64,000 bases of DNA from JAZUCL01 sp045639125 (GCA_045639125.1 JAZUCL010000011.1:1-64000); one strand, 5' to 3'. Positions 1 to 7,655 are shown, numbered from the stretch's first letter. The notes: generated by a model not told the origin, from the sequence alone. A program made the numbers and translations.

Positions 1-92
1 AAACCTCCGTATATTCTGTGTAATGCGGTCGCCAAACCTTTACACATTATATCACGGTGGTTTTTTATTGCATATACTAAAGTGTTTTTTCT

Positions 93-119
93 TCCCCCAG
101 TAGAACTGGGGGTTTATTT
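93..119 (+). terminator. intrinsic terminator
   Basis: A hairpin with arms CCCCCAG and CTGGGGG is followed by TTTATTT on the plus strand. It would end a transcript entering from the left edge of the window. Nothing else recognisable lies in bases 1-140. Confidence 0.6.
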
Positions 120-142
120 CCATGCCTTACAAGGCACCAATT

Positions 143-177
143 AAAATAGACTATCAAAAGATAGTCTATTTTTTTAT
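143..177. terminator. bidirectional terminator after the integrase gene
   Basis: The arms AATAGACTATC and GATAGTCTATT enclose an AAAA loop and have A and T tracts on both sides, so it can work on either strand. On the minus strand it lies just beyond the recombinase stop codon. Confidence 0.7.
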
Positions 178-1250
178 TGCACTCTTATTTTTTCAACTTC
201 AGAAATAAGCTGATTCATAATTTCCATATGAATATTGGCATCCTGAACCGAAGAATTTTCCATACCAAGATTATAAGCCTTTAACAATATATCTCTTAAT
301 GAATTTGATTTTATAGCTACAACAGGAATGTTATCAATACAAGATTCAATTCCATTATCGAAATCATAAACATAATTAGCCACATCATTAAAATATTTCT
401 TTGCTTTTTCGTCTGTAATATCACTATATATCTTAGTGGTCTCTACGCTATCATGAACATAGATTGTTTTCAAAGTTTCCAAACAATCAGGGTCAAATTG
501 ATTAATTTGGTGGGCAAAAAATCCAAACGACTTCCGGATTCCGTGAGTCGTTACACCCTCTATTCCAAGAACTTTTGTGGCAAGTCCAAACTGATATCTA
601 AAAGCTTTTTCCATCTTGTTTATAACTACATCATAGGATTCTGTAAGCATACCATCTGAACGGCGTTTCCTTACACCGCTTTTGCAATCTGCCATAAACA
701 CATCGTTCCCATACTGTTCTATAGGATTTATACCTTTAACCCCACAATACCAATCAATGTATTTCCATAGTACATCAGCAATATGAAGTCGTGCAATTTT
801 TTCCGTTTTCTCTTCTATAAGGTCGGCAACCGTTTCTCTCTTATTTCCGTTCTCATAGTAGAAATGTGACCATTCCAAAGACAAAGTATCCCCTATTCTA
901 CGAGCTAAGAACAACTCCATAATGAATATCATAAATTCATCATACTTCTTGTTGTTCCTGAAGTAATCCATTAGTTTTTTGATTTCTTCAATAGTTAAAT
1001 GTCTTGATTTTGTGCTGCCGGATTTTTTAGTCTTCATCGTAACATCTGTTACAAGGTACTGTCCTTCTGAATAGATATACTTAATCCATACTTGAGATTT
1101 TCCATTTGAATATTTTAAAATACCTTCTTCCTGCTCTGTATCACTCTCTATTGGATAATATTTTTCTTTCTCCATAATCGCATCTATTTCGGTTTCGGTT
1201 AGAACATTTTCCATCAACTGTTCTTTTAAATTATCTATAATTTTAGCCAT
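174..1250 (-). CDS. tyrosine recombinase (phage integrase family)
   Basis: This 358-residue protein is a likely site-specific integrase/excisionase-type recombinase acting on phage and host attachment sites. The catalytic residues of the family are visible: Arg in LARRIGDTLSLEW (about residue 117), His-x-x-Arg in THGIRKSFGFF (about 236-239), a further His in IYVHDS (266) and the nucleophile Tyr in TTKIYSDI (275). The N-terminal ~100 residues would be the arm/core-binding part. I start at the ATG at 1250 because it follows AAGGAG by eight bases; a longer in-frame start upstream has no ribosome site. It is the first of two tyrosine recombinases in the window. No attachment site could be identified next to it. 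Confidence 0.85.
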   Translation of the reverse strand: MAKIIDNLKEQLMENVLTETEIDAIMEKEKYYPIESDTEQEEGILKYSNGKSQVWIKYIYSEGQYLVTDVTMKTKKSGSTKSRHLTIEEIKKLMDYFRNNKKYDEFMIFIMELFLARRIGDTLSLEWSHFYYENGNKRETVADLIEEKTEKIARLHIADVLWKYIDWYCGVKGINPIEQYGNDVFMADCKSGVRKRRSDGMLTESYDVVINKMEKAFRYQFGLATKVLGIEGVTTHGIRKSFGFFAHQINQFDPDCLETLKTIYVHDSVETTKIYSDITDEKAKKYFNDVANYVYDFDNGIESCIDNIPVVAIKSNSLRDILLKAYNLGMENSSVQDANIHMEIMNQLISEVEKIRVQ

Positions 1251-1341
1251 TTTACCGCTCCTTTCACGAATTTTTGAGTATAAAAATAACACCTAGGTAT
1301 TTATCCCCAAGTGTTATGGTATAAATATCTAAACACAAACT

Positions 1342-1476
1342 TTATATTCTAATTTCTTTCAAAGCGTCTTTAACCGCTTCATTATTTAATTGATTTTCCT
1401 TATTTAACTCTCGATTAAGGTCTTCAAGTTTAAATAATTCAATCTCTTCCTCTATGATTATTACTTCTTTTTCCAT
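1342..1476 (-). CDS. 44-residue acidic/charged helical protein, unknown function
   Basis: A short open frame (MEKEVIIIEEEIELFKLEDL...) with a good ribosome site (AAGGTGATTGTT-ATG) and a sensible composition, rich in Glu, Lys and Leu with a probable amphipathic helix. It lies between the integrase and the broken antirepressor on the same strand. I do not recognise a family. Confidence 0.55.
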   Translation of the reverse strand: MEKEVIIIEEEIELFKLEDLNRELNKENQLNNEAVKDALKEIRI

Positions 1477-1554
1477 AACAATCACCTTCAATCAGTGTTC
1501 TTTTTAGGATGCTGAAGGCGGTATATCCGCCCTCAGTCCCATAATATTATTCTC

Positions 1555-1776
1555 TTAACTTACCAACAATTCTTTTCCATTTAGCATGTCGTATAAGAAA
1601 CTCAATCCTTTTGGCGTTACTTTTGTAACTCCGCATGCATAACCATTCTTTCCTACTGAATATTTTACCACAAAATATCCTCTTTCGCAATAGGTTTGAT
1701 ATGCTATATTAGAAAGTCCATCTCTGAAAAGAATACCTCTTTCACGAAGCATATCTCCACAGCATTGGACATCCAT
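1555..1776 (-). pseudogene. C-terminal remnant of a KilAC-type antirepressor (module I)
   Basis: The 73-residue frame contains the end of a phage antirepressor: MLRERGILF, then YQTYCERGYFVV, then GVTKVTPKGLSFLYDML. This matches the C-terminus of the intact antirepressor at 3836-4591 (KLYQKLRDWKML... TTKVTPKGQIYIVSKL). The Bro-N N-terminal half is missing, and its place in the gene order is taken by the HNH gene whose 3' end overlaps this frame by 35 bases. I read it as an antirepressor gene whose front was replaced when the HNH gene arrived. Translation of the remnant on its own is possible but unproven. Confidence 0.65.
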
Positions 1777-2764
1777 TTAATTTTCCAGCAGACTTTCTTT
1801 TGCCTTTACAACATTCCAAAATATGAGAGGGATGTGCAGAGTATTTTCTACTTGCACAGACTGCATTTTCAAATATTTCAGATGTATTCACACACAAAAC
1901 TTTTTTAATGTGACCCATTCTTTCTAAAACATATCTTTCAACCTCATCGTTTGTCATGGTTAAATATTCATCATACCAGAGTAAATGCTTGCCTCTGACC
2001 ATGTTGTATCCTTTCATTTTATTACAACATTGATATATGCCAGAATTTCTTTTTAAACCCCATTCCGACATTATTTTATTAGCACTTTCGTATACCTTAT
2101 TTTCTTCAATGCAAAAAATTTGTCTAGTGGTGGTATCAATTAGATGCTCCTGTAAGTACACCAACCTACCTATCCACTCTTCAAATTGCTGTTGTGTATT
2201 ATTGCCGTAACCATATAGGCTATGAAAATTCTTATGACAAGTTTCACACAACGTTATCCCATTTGTTGCATCAAATCTTTTGCTCATATCGATATTATAT
2301 CCGTCTAAATGATGGACAACTAAATTTATATGGGAGTCGCAACAAAAACACTTATAACCATCTCTATCCAGCACACTTTTGACAAAAACCTGATTATCCC
2401 TTAGTTTTCTATCCTTCTTCCGTTGAATATGTGTTTTCTGGTCGTTCCAATTATGGCTATTTTCTCCTGAACACAACATAGTCGAAGCACAGTCATAACA
2501 ATAATTTGTTCCATCATCATTTAGAGTTCTTGTATAATTAAGATAAGCCGTATGAGAAATTTTACCACAACAATCACACATCATATCTATTTTGATACAA
2601 GAACAATTTGGCAAATCTGTAGTATCAACTAACAAAGGTGTCGTCATATCAACAACTTTTCTACCTCTTTTATCTGTTTTATAAGGAATATCATATCCCT
2701 TTAAAGCAAAATGTTTAACATGCCTTGTGTTTAACAATACTTCTACCTTTTTAGTTATTAGCAC
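1742..2764 (-). CDS. HNH homing endonuclease
   Basis: This 340-residue protein is a free-standing HNH nuclease. It has an N-terminal region typical of phage HNH proteins (FALKGYDIPYKTDKRGR), a CDCC...CYDC zinc pair, then the HNH core CFCCDSHINLVVHHLDGYN...NGITLCETCHKNFHSLYG with Cys pairs and the HH-N-H residues. A C-terminal NUMOD-like DNA-binding segment follows (KVYESANKIMSEWGLKRNSGIYQCC). The start is GTG at 2764, overlapping the stop of the preceding 87-residue gene. It sits where the front of an antirepressor should be and has inactivated it. Such genes spread by cutting alleles that lack them. Confidence 0.85.
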   Translation of the reverse strand: MLITKKVEVLLNTRHVKHFALKGYDIPYKTDKRGRKVVDMTTPLLVDTTDLPNCSCIKIDMMCDCCGKISHTAYLNYTRTLNDDGTNYCYDCASTMLCSGENSHNWNDQKTHIQRKKDRKLRDNQVFVKSVLDRDGYKCFCCDSHINLVVHHLDGYNIDMSKRFDATNGITLCETCHKNFHSLYGYGNNTQQQFEEWIGRLVYLQEHLIDTTTRQIFCIEENKVYESANKIMSEWGLKRNSGIYQCCNKMKGYNMVRGKHLLWYDEYLTMTNDEVERYVLERMGHIKKVLCVNTSEIFENAVCASRKYSAHPSHILECCKGKRKSAGKLNGCPMLWRYAS

Positions 2765-3021
2765 TCTACAACACCTCTTTCCATTTCTGAAAGAAGTTGC
2801 TTTAAATCATTTCCGGTCTCAATCTCATAATCCAACACTGCACCTGCTAATGTTTGGATGTCCTCATAGTCGTATGCTAATATTGACCTATCTTCTGCCG
2901 TTGTCGGTTTGCTTTTGTCCAAATAATGCTTGAAAAGGATCTTGCTTAACCGTTCAGCCATTGACTGTTTGAGATTAATAATTGATTCCAATTTCCATTT
3001 TACATCGTGAATGTTTTCCAT
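2758..3021 (-). CDS. small protein of antirepressor module I
   Basis: An 87-residue helical protein of unknown function. The frame starts MENIHDVKWKLE after GGAGAG. It is a clear paralogue of the protein at 50866-51150: both share a segment like INLxQSxAExLSKIL, then AYxYEDxQTLAGxxLDYEI, then a Leu-rich tail. In both modules it lies between the RHH repressor and the antirepressor, and its 3' end overlaps the next gene, so the two are likely translated together. It may be an accessory or partner of the antirepressor; that is inference from position only. Confidence 0.75.
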   Translation of the reverse strand: MENIHDVKWKLESIINLKQSMAERLSKILFKHYLDKSKPTTAEDRSILAYDYEDIQTLAGAVLDYEIETGNDLKQLLSEMERGVVEC

Positions 3022-3048
3022 TTTTAACTCTCCTTGAAAATTTTAGTA

Positions 3049-3077
3049 TTGATTTTTCCAAGGTAAGATGTTATAAT
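3049..3077 (+). promoter_or_regulatory. promoter of the module I small RNA
   Basis: TTGATT (3049-3054), a 17-base spacer and TATAAT (3072-3077) on the plus strand, facing the opposite way to the surrounding genes. Predicted start near 3084. Confidence 0.7.
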
Positions 3078-3083
3078 ACATAT

Positions 3084-3160
3084 GAGATTTGTTTTACAAC
3101 ATCTCAACCTTCTTGAGTGATTTGCGAGTTTTAGAGGACACAGCAAGTCACTCTTTTTAT
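3084..3160 (+). ncRNA. Sar-like antisense small RNA, module I
   Basis: A discrete plus-strand unit of about 75 bases begins at the promoter at 3049-3077 and ends in an 11-bp hairpin (GAGTGATTTGC with GCAAGTCACTC, 3115-3125 and 3143-3153) followed by TTTTTATTTTT. It is antisense to the minus-strand mRNA between the RHH gene and the 87-residue gene. The layout repressor / antisense RNA / antirepressor operon is that of phage P22 immI (arc-sar-ant). Unlike P22 sar, the predicted RNA stops short of the ribosome site of the downstream gene, so the mechanism may be attenuation or transcription interference rather than direct blocking. Confidence 0.6.
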
Positions 3161-3336
3161 TTTTGCTTTTTTTGGTACTCTTTTTCAATTAACCTTCTAA
3201 TCAAAGCCGATTTTCCAACACCTGCGTTGCCAGATATAGTCAAAAGTTTATCCAAGGTTTCTTCGTCCATTCTAACTCGTAACATATAATCCTTTGGTTT
3301 GTCGGTTAATTTTGTACCTTTTTTTATAGCAGCCAA
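3157..3336 (-). CDS. Arc-like ribbon-helix-helix repressor, module I
   Basis: A 59-residue protein starting at TTG (3336), seven to eight bases after GAGGTGA. It contains IKKGTKLTDKPKDYMLRVRMDEETLDKL, a beta-strand/helix RHH signature, then GVGKSALIRRLIEKE, the second helix. It is a paralogue of the RHH protein at 4994-5173 (same length, same IKKGTKLTD start). It should dimerise and bind the 12-bp inverted repeat that brackets the -10 box of its own promoter (3356-3393), repressing the operon. The TTG start makes it easy to miss. Confidence 0.75.
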   Translation of the reverse strand: MAAIKKGTKLTDKPKDYMLRVRMDEETLDKLLTISGNAGVGKSALIRRLIEKEYQKKQK

Positions 3337-3355
3337 ATGTTGTTCACCTCACTTC

Positions 3356-3401
3356 TTTGTTGCTACAAACTTATTATACTGTGTAGCAACAAACTTGTCA
3401 A
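3356..3401 (-). promoter_or_regulatory. promoter and operator of antirepressor module I
   Basis: Minus-strand -35 TTGACA (3396-3401), 17-base spacer and -10 TATAAT (3373-3378). An inverted repeat TTTGTTGCTACA (3356-3367) / TGTAGCAACAAA (3382-3393) flanks the -10 box, as expected for an autoregulating RHH repressor. The repeat sequence differs from that of module II. Confidence 0.8.
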
Positions 3402-3439
3402 TACCTTTTTCAAAATTTCTTCAAAAAAATTTTTCCATC

Positions 3440-3835
3440 TATATATTATATGTAAAAATGTATGCCCCACCCACTACCTCAATCAACAAGCGGAGAGTTA
3501 GAGTATTACTTGCGATTGTTTCCCTATCATACATTTTGTTGCTTTCAAATTCATTCCGTATACAATCTGTATAGTTTTTGGTTAAAAATTTTTGTCTCCA
3601 AAATGTAGACTTTAGTTTAAAAAATATCCGTTTTCACAGTTAAGTTAAACTGATTTATGTTCACTTTTCGTGAACTTTAAGAGTAAAAATTTTTGGGATT
3701 GGTGAAACCTTTATTTCCGACTCCACCGTTCCCAATGAAATACACGATTTATCGCCTTATTTTTCGGGTAGAGAGGGGATTAACCACCCTCTACCCTATT
3801 AAATTTTCCGTCAACCTAAACATTGTTTAGGTTGA
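3440..3835 (-). repeat. hairpin/T-tract region downstream of antirepressor II, with its terminator
   Basis: About 400 bases without a gene. Reading on the minus strand it begins with a strong hairpin just after the antirepressor stop (TCAACCTAAA/TTTAGGTTGA, 3811-3835), then GGGTAGAGGG...CCCTCTCTACCC, then several short palindromes spaced by A/T tracts, for example AGTTCACGAAAAGTGAAC and CAGTTTAACTTAACTG. Pieces such as ACTCTTAAAGTTCACG and CTACATTTTG recur in the region at 5285-5640. The first hairpin is the likely operon terminator. The function of the rest is unknown. Confidence 0.5.
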
Positions 3836-4591
3836 CTATTGTGCCATCTCATATTCCTTAATGAGTTTGCTTACAATATATATCTGACCCTTCGGTGTTA
3901 CCTTAGTAGTATGTGCCAAACACGGAACGTTATTTTTCCATATAACTCTTTCCACGTACTCTAATATTCCCTGTTTGTATGCAAGTTTACTTGGCTCGTT
4001 CCTACGTTTCAATAACATTTTCCAGTCACGCAGTTTCTGATATAGTTTTCTTTCCCCTATATCAATACCTATGTAATTACTTGCAAGTTTTGAACATTCC
4101 CTCACAAGAATATTATCGTTAGTAGACTGTACCGTTCTTGCAAAGTCAACAAGTGGCTTCTGTTGATTTATTTCCATTAGCAACACCTTGTTCTTTGCTC
4201 TCTCATCTTTTAAAGCCTGAAATGTTTGTATAGCAAGGTCAGGATTGCTGAGTAGTTCTTCCGTTGCATACATACCATGTTTCCGAATAGTTGGCAGCAC
4301 ATCTGATGTTACCCACTTTTTGAACTGTTTTGCCGATGGAAGTTTTGAACCGAAGATTAAAGAATATAAACCACTTTCATTTATAAGCACAGCCTTTGTT
4401 CCGTTGACGGTGACCAAATCGGACACCGTTTTATCTTCGCTTTGAACATGGGTGCGAATTGCCTTTTGAGTGTTTACGTATCCTAATGCATCCGCAATGT
4501 CTTTTCCTACAAAATAAGGCTCATTGTTAATAACCGCCGTTCTAACTGTTCCAAAAGAATCGTTTGTAAACACTTGTAATTCGTTCCTCAT
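3836..4591 (-). CDS. phage antirepressor, Bro-N plus KilAC domains (module II)
   Basis: A 251-residue protein. Residues ~1-105 form a Bro-N domain (LQVFTNDSFGTVRTAVINNE, VGKDIADALGYVN, NESGLYSLIFGSKLPSAKQFKKWV, VLPTIRKHGMY). Residues ~110-250 form a KilAC domain (KPLVDFARTV, KLYQKLRDWKML, TTKVTPKGQIYIV). Proteins of this build act as antirepressors, binding a lysogeny repressor or DNA to trigger lytic growth. Its start overlaps the previous gene by four bases, so the two are co-translated. It is the intact counterpart of the broken gene at 1555-1776 and a relative of the gene at 51147-51899. Expression is probably held down by the RHH protein and the antisense RNA upstream. Confidence 0.85.
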   Translation of the reverse strand: MRNELQVFTNDSFGTVRTAVINNEPYFVGKDIADALGYVNTQKAIRTHVQSEDKTVSDLVTVNGTKAVLINESGLYSLIFGSKLPSAKQFKKWVTSDVLPTIRKHGMYATEELLSNPDLAIQTFQALKDERAKNKVLLMEINQQKPLVDFARTVQSTNDNILVRECSKLASNYIGIDIGERKLYQKLRDWKMLLKRRNEPSKLAYKQGILEYVERVIWKNNVPCLAHTTKVTPKGQIYIVSKLIKEYEMAQ

Positions 4592-4857
4592 GCCACAACA
4601 CCTTCTTTCAGTTTCATAGCATTTTGGCGTTCAATGTCTTGCAGTACAGACAATCTTTGCTGAGTGCCTTCTACTAAGTCTTGTGCTAAGAATAAAGCAG
4701 GTGTCATTTTCATCAGTTCAAATGTTGATCCGCTTTCCTCTACCATAGTAGCCATAGACATACAGAATAGCAAACTCTTCAATTTGTTCATCTCGTCTAC
4801 TTCTTGTTCCAGTTCAAACCAAGTTGACATTTTTTCTTCATTTTTAATTACGTTCAT
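4588..4857 (-). CDS. small helical protein of antirepressor module II
   Basis: An 89-residue, helix-rich protein (MNVIKNEEKMSTWFELEQEVDEMNKLKSLL...). It occupies the same slot as the 87- and 94-residue proteins of modules I and III, between RHH repressor and antirepressor, but its sequence has drifted or is unrelated. The antirepressor start overlaps its stop. An internal start at MSTWFELEQ is also possible. Function unknown. Confidence 0.65.
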   Translation of the reverse strand: MNVIKNEEKMSTWFELEQEVDEMNKLKSLLFCMSMATMVEESGSTFELMKMTPALFLAQDLVEGTQQRLSVLQDIERQNAMKLKEGVVA

Positions 4858-4886
4858 ACTTTTTTACTCTCACTTTCTTAAATGTA

Positions 4887-4915
4887 TTGACATTTTCCTG
4901 AGAGAGTGTTATAAT
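4887..4915 (+). promoter_or_regulatory. promoter of the module II small RNA
   Basis: A perfect consensus: TTGACA (4887-4892), 17 bases, TATAAT (4910-4915), on the plus strand against the direction of the surrounding genes. Predicted start near 4922. Confidence 0.8.
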
Positions 4916-4921
4916 AACAGT

Positions 4922-5003
4922 GTAAAATTTGTTACATAACATTTTTTACTCTCACAGAATAGAGTGCTGTGTTTCCGTCAAGAGTGCAGCATTCTATTTT
5001 TTT
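4922..5003 (+). ncRNA. Sar-like antisense small RNA, module II
   Basis: An ~80-base plus-strand unit starting at a perfect promoter and ending in an 11-bp hairpin (ATAGAGTGCTG / CAGCATTCTAT, 4959-4969 and 4987-4997) plus a T tract. It overlaps the 3' end of the RHH gene and is antisense to the leader between RHH and the 89-residue gene. It has the same architecture as the small RNAs of modules I and III although the sequences differ. Confidence 0.65.
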
Positions 5004-5173
5004 GTTTTAAGGTCGAACTGAATATCAATCCCATCTCTAATAATATCTGCTTTAGACTTTTTTGTTTCTTCTGATAACTTCTCAAGTTTATCATATGTAG
5101 TTTCATCAAGCCTAATTTTAAATGTTCTATTTTTGGGATTGTCGGTCAACTTCGTTCCCTTCTTGATACCCAT
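4994..5173 (-). CDS. Arc-like ribbon-helix-helix repressor, module II
   Basis: A 59-residue protein starting MGIKKGTKLTDNPKN, at the ATG that follows GAGGTGG. The RHH fold is visible as the strand RTFKIRLDE, helix TTYDKLEKLSEET and helix SKADIIRDGIDIQFD. It is the paralogue of the module I repressor. It should bind the inverted repeat TTGTGGGTACA/TGTACCCACAA around its own -10 box. A longer in-frame start upstream would run through the operator and has no ribosome site, so I reject it. Confidence 0.8.
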   Translation of the reverse strand: MGIKKGTKLTDNPKNRTFKIRLDETTYDKLEKLSEETKKSKADIIRDGIDIQFDLKTKK

Positions 5174-5190
5174 TATTCCACCTCGCTTCC

Positions 5191-5235
5191 TTGTGGGTAC
5201 ATTCTTATTATACTGTACCCACAAACATTTGTCAA
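5191..5235 (-). promoter_or_regulatory. promoter and operator of antirepressor module II
   Basis: Minus-strand TTGACA (5230-5235), 17-base spacer, TATAAT (5207-5212). The inverted repeat TTGTGGGTACA (5191-5201) / TGTACCCACAA (5214-5224) brackets the -10 box exactly as in module I, but with a different recognition sequence. Confidence 0.8.
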
Positions 5236-5284
5236 TACCTTTTTATAAAAAACTTTAAAAAATTTCAAAAAATTTTCCCAACCG

Positions 5285-5660
5285 CCCATTATTGCCACAA
5301 CAGGAGAGTAAAAGAGAGTTGCAGCAATACCCTTTGTATAGTTATTTTCCATCTTCTAAACAAAATGTTTAGTTTGAGAGTAAAAAAAATATGCTTTAAT
5401 TTTATGTTCACATTTCGTGTACTTTGAGAGTAAAAAATTTTTCCATTTGAAATGGAATTTGTAATCAAAAAAATTTTCTGCCTTCCGGCTCTACATTTTG
5501 TAGACTTAATGTTAAAAAAAATATATCGGTCTGCCGTTATATTTCCATCTGACACATAGCGTGTCATTTTGCTTTAAAAAAATCCACTCTATTTATAATA
5601 GAGTCAAAGAGTAAAAAAATAATTCTTTTGGTGCGATGCAGTGAACACCGCACCATCTGT
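5285..5660 (-). repeat. array of small palindromes separated by T tracts
   Basis: A 375-base region without a gene, between the 3' end of the 64-residue gene and module II. On the minus strand it holds at least six short palindromes in a row: GGTGCGGTG...CATCGCACC, ACTCTATTATAAATAGAGT, GACACGCTATGTGTC, CTACAAAATGTAG, TTCCATTTCAAATGGAA and CTAAACATTTTGTTTAG. Most are followed after 5-30 bases by a run of 6-8 T. The phrase TTTTTTACTCTC recurs at several of the junctions. It looks like a stack of weak terminators or of small processed RNAs. The first hairpin probably ends the early operon. Confidence 0.5.
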
Positions 5661-5670
5661 ATAGTTACGC

Positions 5671-5865
5671 TTATCTATCCTTATCATAATATCCATTTCC
5701 GTATCTTCTTCTGATTTCCGACTGTGAAACACCATTACAGATATCTCTAGTCATTTTTGAGTTATCTACATCCAATGGATTTTTAGCATTAACCTTTGCT
5801 TCTGTTGATGCTTTGCAAAATCCCCAAATTGCTACCAATATAATAATTCCAATTAAAGTTCCCAT
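5671..5865 (-). CDS. 64-residue single-TM protein
   Basis: Begins MGTLIGIIILVAIWGFCKAS, a membrane-spanning segment, followed by a polar tail (VNAKNPLDVDNSKMTRDICNGVSQSEIRRRYGNGYYD) whose QSEIRRRYGNG part resembles a short helix-turn-helix. It is the last gene of the minus-strand early operon. Ribosome site AGGAGAATATGAATT-ATG. Function unknown. Confidence 0.65.
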   Translation of the reverse strand: MGTLIGIIILVAIWGFCKASTEAKVNAKNPLDVDNSKMTRDICNGVSQSEIRRRYGNGYYDKDR

Positions 5866-5879
5866 AATTCATATTCTCC

Positions 5880-6062
5880 TTATCTGTATTTTCCGTTATT
5901 CATATTCTTAATAAACTGACTTCTGCTCATTTCGCCGAAACGCACCTTGTTTGCATCTTCCTGCTCTAATTTCCAATTACGGTGATAATCAGCCGGAAGC
6001 TCTTTTTCACAAGCATGATAAATACATAAACCTATAAATATTAACAATATAATTATAAACAT
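5880..6062 (-). CDS. 60-residue single-TM protein
   Basis: The chosen start MFIIILLIFIGLCIYHACEK follows TAGGAGGAAATTT; a longer frame upstream lacks a ribosome site. One N-terminal membrane segment is followed by a polar tail (EEDANKVRFGEMSRSQF-like). It is adjacent to, and similar in build to, the 64-residue membrane protein downstream. Function unknown. Confidence 0.65.
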   Translation of the reverse strand: MFIIILLIFIGLCIYHACEKELPADYHRNWKLEQEDANKVRFGEMSRSQFIKNMNNGKYR

Positions 6063-6101
6063 AAATTTCCTCCTAAATTTCTTTCTTATATTATACCACA
6101 A

Positions 6102-6293
6102 TTAGTATCCTCTTGCAATGCTTTTGTAGTAAATTTGTGCCACTTGCTGCCGTGATTTTCCAACGATATTTCCAATCTCTGCAAAAGACTTCTTCTCTGC
6201 TTTGAGTCGCTTAACCTTGTCAACCGTTCCATCTAATACAAGTTTGCTTTTGTATTGATGTGGTCTTTTGTATCTGTATTCGTATTCGCTCAA
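6102..6293 (-). CDS. 63-residue helix-turn-helix protein
   Basis: Basic N-terminus (MSEYEYRYKRPHQYKSK) followed by a helix-turn-helix-like segment (VDKVKRLKAEKKSFAEIGNIVGKSRQQVAQIYYKS). A DNA-binding role is likely. It could regulate the early operon, but no operator can be assigned to it. Confidence 0.6.
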   Translation of the reverse strand: MSEYEYRYKRPHQYKSKLVLDGTVDKVKRLKAEKKSFAEIGNIVGKSRQQVAQIYYKSIARGY

Positions 6294-6305
6294 ACTATAA
6301 CCTCC

Positions 6306-6425
6306 TTATCTTCTGAAACAACTACCAATAGCTGTTCCTATCAATACTAAAATTCCAATTATAAATCCTATTGGCGGGCAAAGTGCCACAACCCATATAA
6401 GTATTAACCATAAAAATACTTCCAT
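6306..6425 (-). CDS. 39-residue hydrophobic peptide
   Basis: The short frame MEVFLWLILIWVVALCPPIG..., almost entirely hydrophobic with a central Pro-Pro and a C-terminal CFRR, is preceded by GAAGG. It would span the membrane once or twice. It fills the gap between the HTH gene and the HNH gene in the same operon. Function unknown. Confidence 0.5.
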   Translation of the reverse strand: MEVFLWLILIWVVALCPPIGFIIGILVLIGTAIGSCFRR

Positions 6426-6442
6426 TGTTAATCAACCTTCTT

Positions 6443-7165
6443 TCACCAATCCAATAAAGCTACATAAACTTTCTTTGGAATAACATCCTTATATTCCTCT
6501 GCAACTCTTCTAATTGCGTCTCTCTTTGCTTTTTCGTGTGCTAATTCAGCTTCTGCTAATGTATTAAATGTGCCTAAATGCTTTCCGTTATATTTAGCCT
6601 CAAATTTTCCACTACTCGCTGGCTTTATTCCATTTGGTAGTTTGTATTTGTTTGGTTTATGCGAAAATAACATATTGATCCTTTGTGGTACTATCAAGCA
6701 AGTATCAGGTGAATAAACCTTATTTCCTTTATAGAGAATATCTTTATCCAAATGCATCCTCTCTGTGCCTACATGATACATATTATCATTCCACCACTCT
6801 GCAAAATTCTGATAACATAACCATTCTTCACACACAACACAATCAGCATATGCAGGGAATTGTTCTCGATGTCTTTCACTACAACATCTGCCAAGCAAAG
6901 TTCTCCATACATTATATACTGGCTCTAAACGTGTTTGGTCTATATAAACTTTATATTTGCCCTCTCCAAGATAGCCAACATCATATACCGTTTTATCATA
7001 TGGATTTCTAACCTGACTTCTTATGAAATTTCCATATGTGGTATGTACCCTTGCCCTATGTTCATCTTGAAACTCAACAACAGTATTTTCATATCCGTCA
7101 TACTCAACGATTTTCATTTCTGTTCCATAACTATTCTTTCTAACTTCGCCCAATCTATTTTCCAT
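6443..7165 (-). CDS. HNH/AP2-type phage protein, probable DNA-binding endonuclease
   Basis: A 240-residue protein. The middle holds VWRTLLGRCCSE, AYADCVVCEEWLCYQNFAEWW and MHLDKDILYKGNKVYSPDTCLIVPQ, the pattern of a widespread phage endonuclease family related to HNH. The C-terminus, PNGIKPASSGKFEAKYNGKHLG...AELAHEKAKRDAIRRVAEEY, is an AP2-like DNA-binding domain. It is probably a selfish nuclease or derived from one. It sits within the early operon. Confidence 0.7.
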   Translation of the reverse strand: MENRLGEVRKNSYGTEMKIVEYDGYENTVVEFQDEHRARVHTTYGNFIRSQVRNPYDKTVYDVGYLGEGKYKVYIDQTRLEPVYNVWRTLLGRCCSERHREQFPAYADCVVCEEWLCYQNFAEWWNDNMYHVGTERMHLDKDILYKGNKVYSPDTCLIVPQRINMLFSHKPNKYKLPNGIKPASSGKFEAKYNGKHLGTFNTLAEAELAHEKAKRDAIRRVAEEYKDVIPKKVYVALLDW

Positions 7166-7199
7166 ATGTCTCCTCTCCTTCTGCTTTAAAATTCCGATT

Positions 7200-7643
7200 T
7201 CATTGCTTTATAATTTCAAAATTGCTTTCCATTATATCTTTTGACACTACATTATAAAGCGGATTTCCCTCTGTTATTGTTCTAATAATAAAGTCTGTTG
7301 GACTGATTTCTGTTATACTGTTATGATTCCTTAATCCGTATGCCATCATTTTTGGCATGATACAAGTAACAGAAATATCCATATTCTCTTTGATAAAATC
7401 TTTGCATCTCTGAAAACTCTCATATGAATACTGTATTGCTTCGTATTCCTTCTCTGTAAATTTATTTTTAACAACCATTAATACCGCCTCCTTATTGTCG
7501 AAGTAATCACAACTGACAACTTGAACACACATTACATCACTTTGTCCCAATTTTATCTTTCTGCATCTTGATTCATCGCTTGTTATCAAATAATGATTCT
7601 TGCATTTTTCGCAAAAGTCTTTTAAATAAGGTCTTTCAATCAT
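7200..7643 (-). CDS. 147-residue protein with N-terminal Cys cluster
   Basis: Begins MIERPYLKDFCEKCKNHYLITSDESRCRKIKLG, with four to six cysteines that could bind zinc, then a mixed alpha/beta region (KFTEKEYEAIQYSYESFQRCKDF). I do not recognise a family. It overlaps nothing and lies just upstream of the HNH/AP2 gene on the same strand. Confidence 0.6.
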   Translation of the reverse strand: MIERPYLKDFCEKCKNHYLITSDESRCRKIKLGQSDVMCVQVVSCDYFDNKEAVLMVVKNKFTEKEYEAIQYSYESFQRCKDFIKENMDISVTCIMPKMMAYGLRNHNSITEISPTDFIIRTITEGNPLYNVVSKDIMESNFEIIKQ

Positions 7644-7655
7644 AATAACCTCCCA

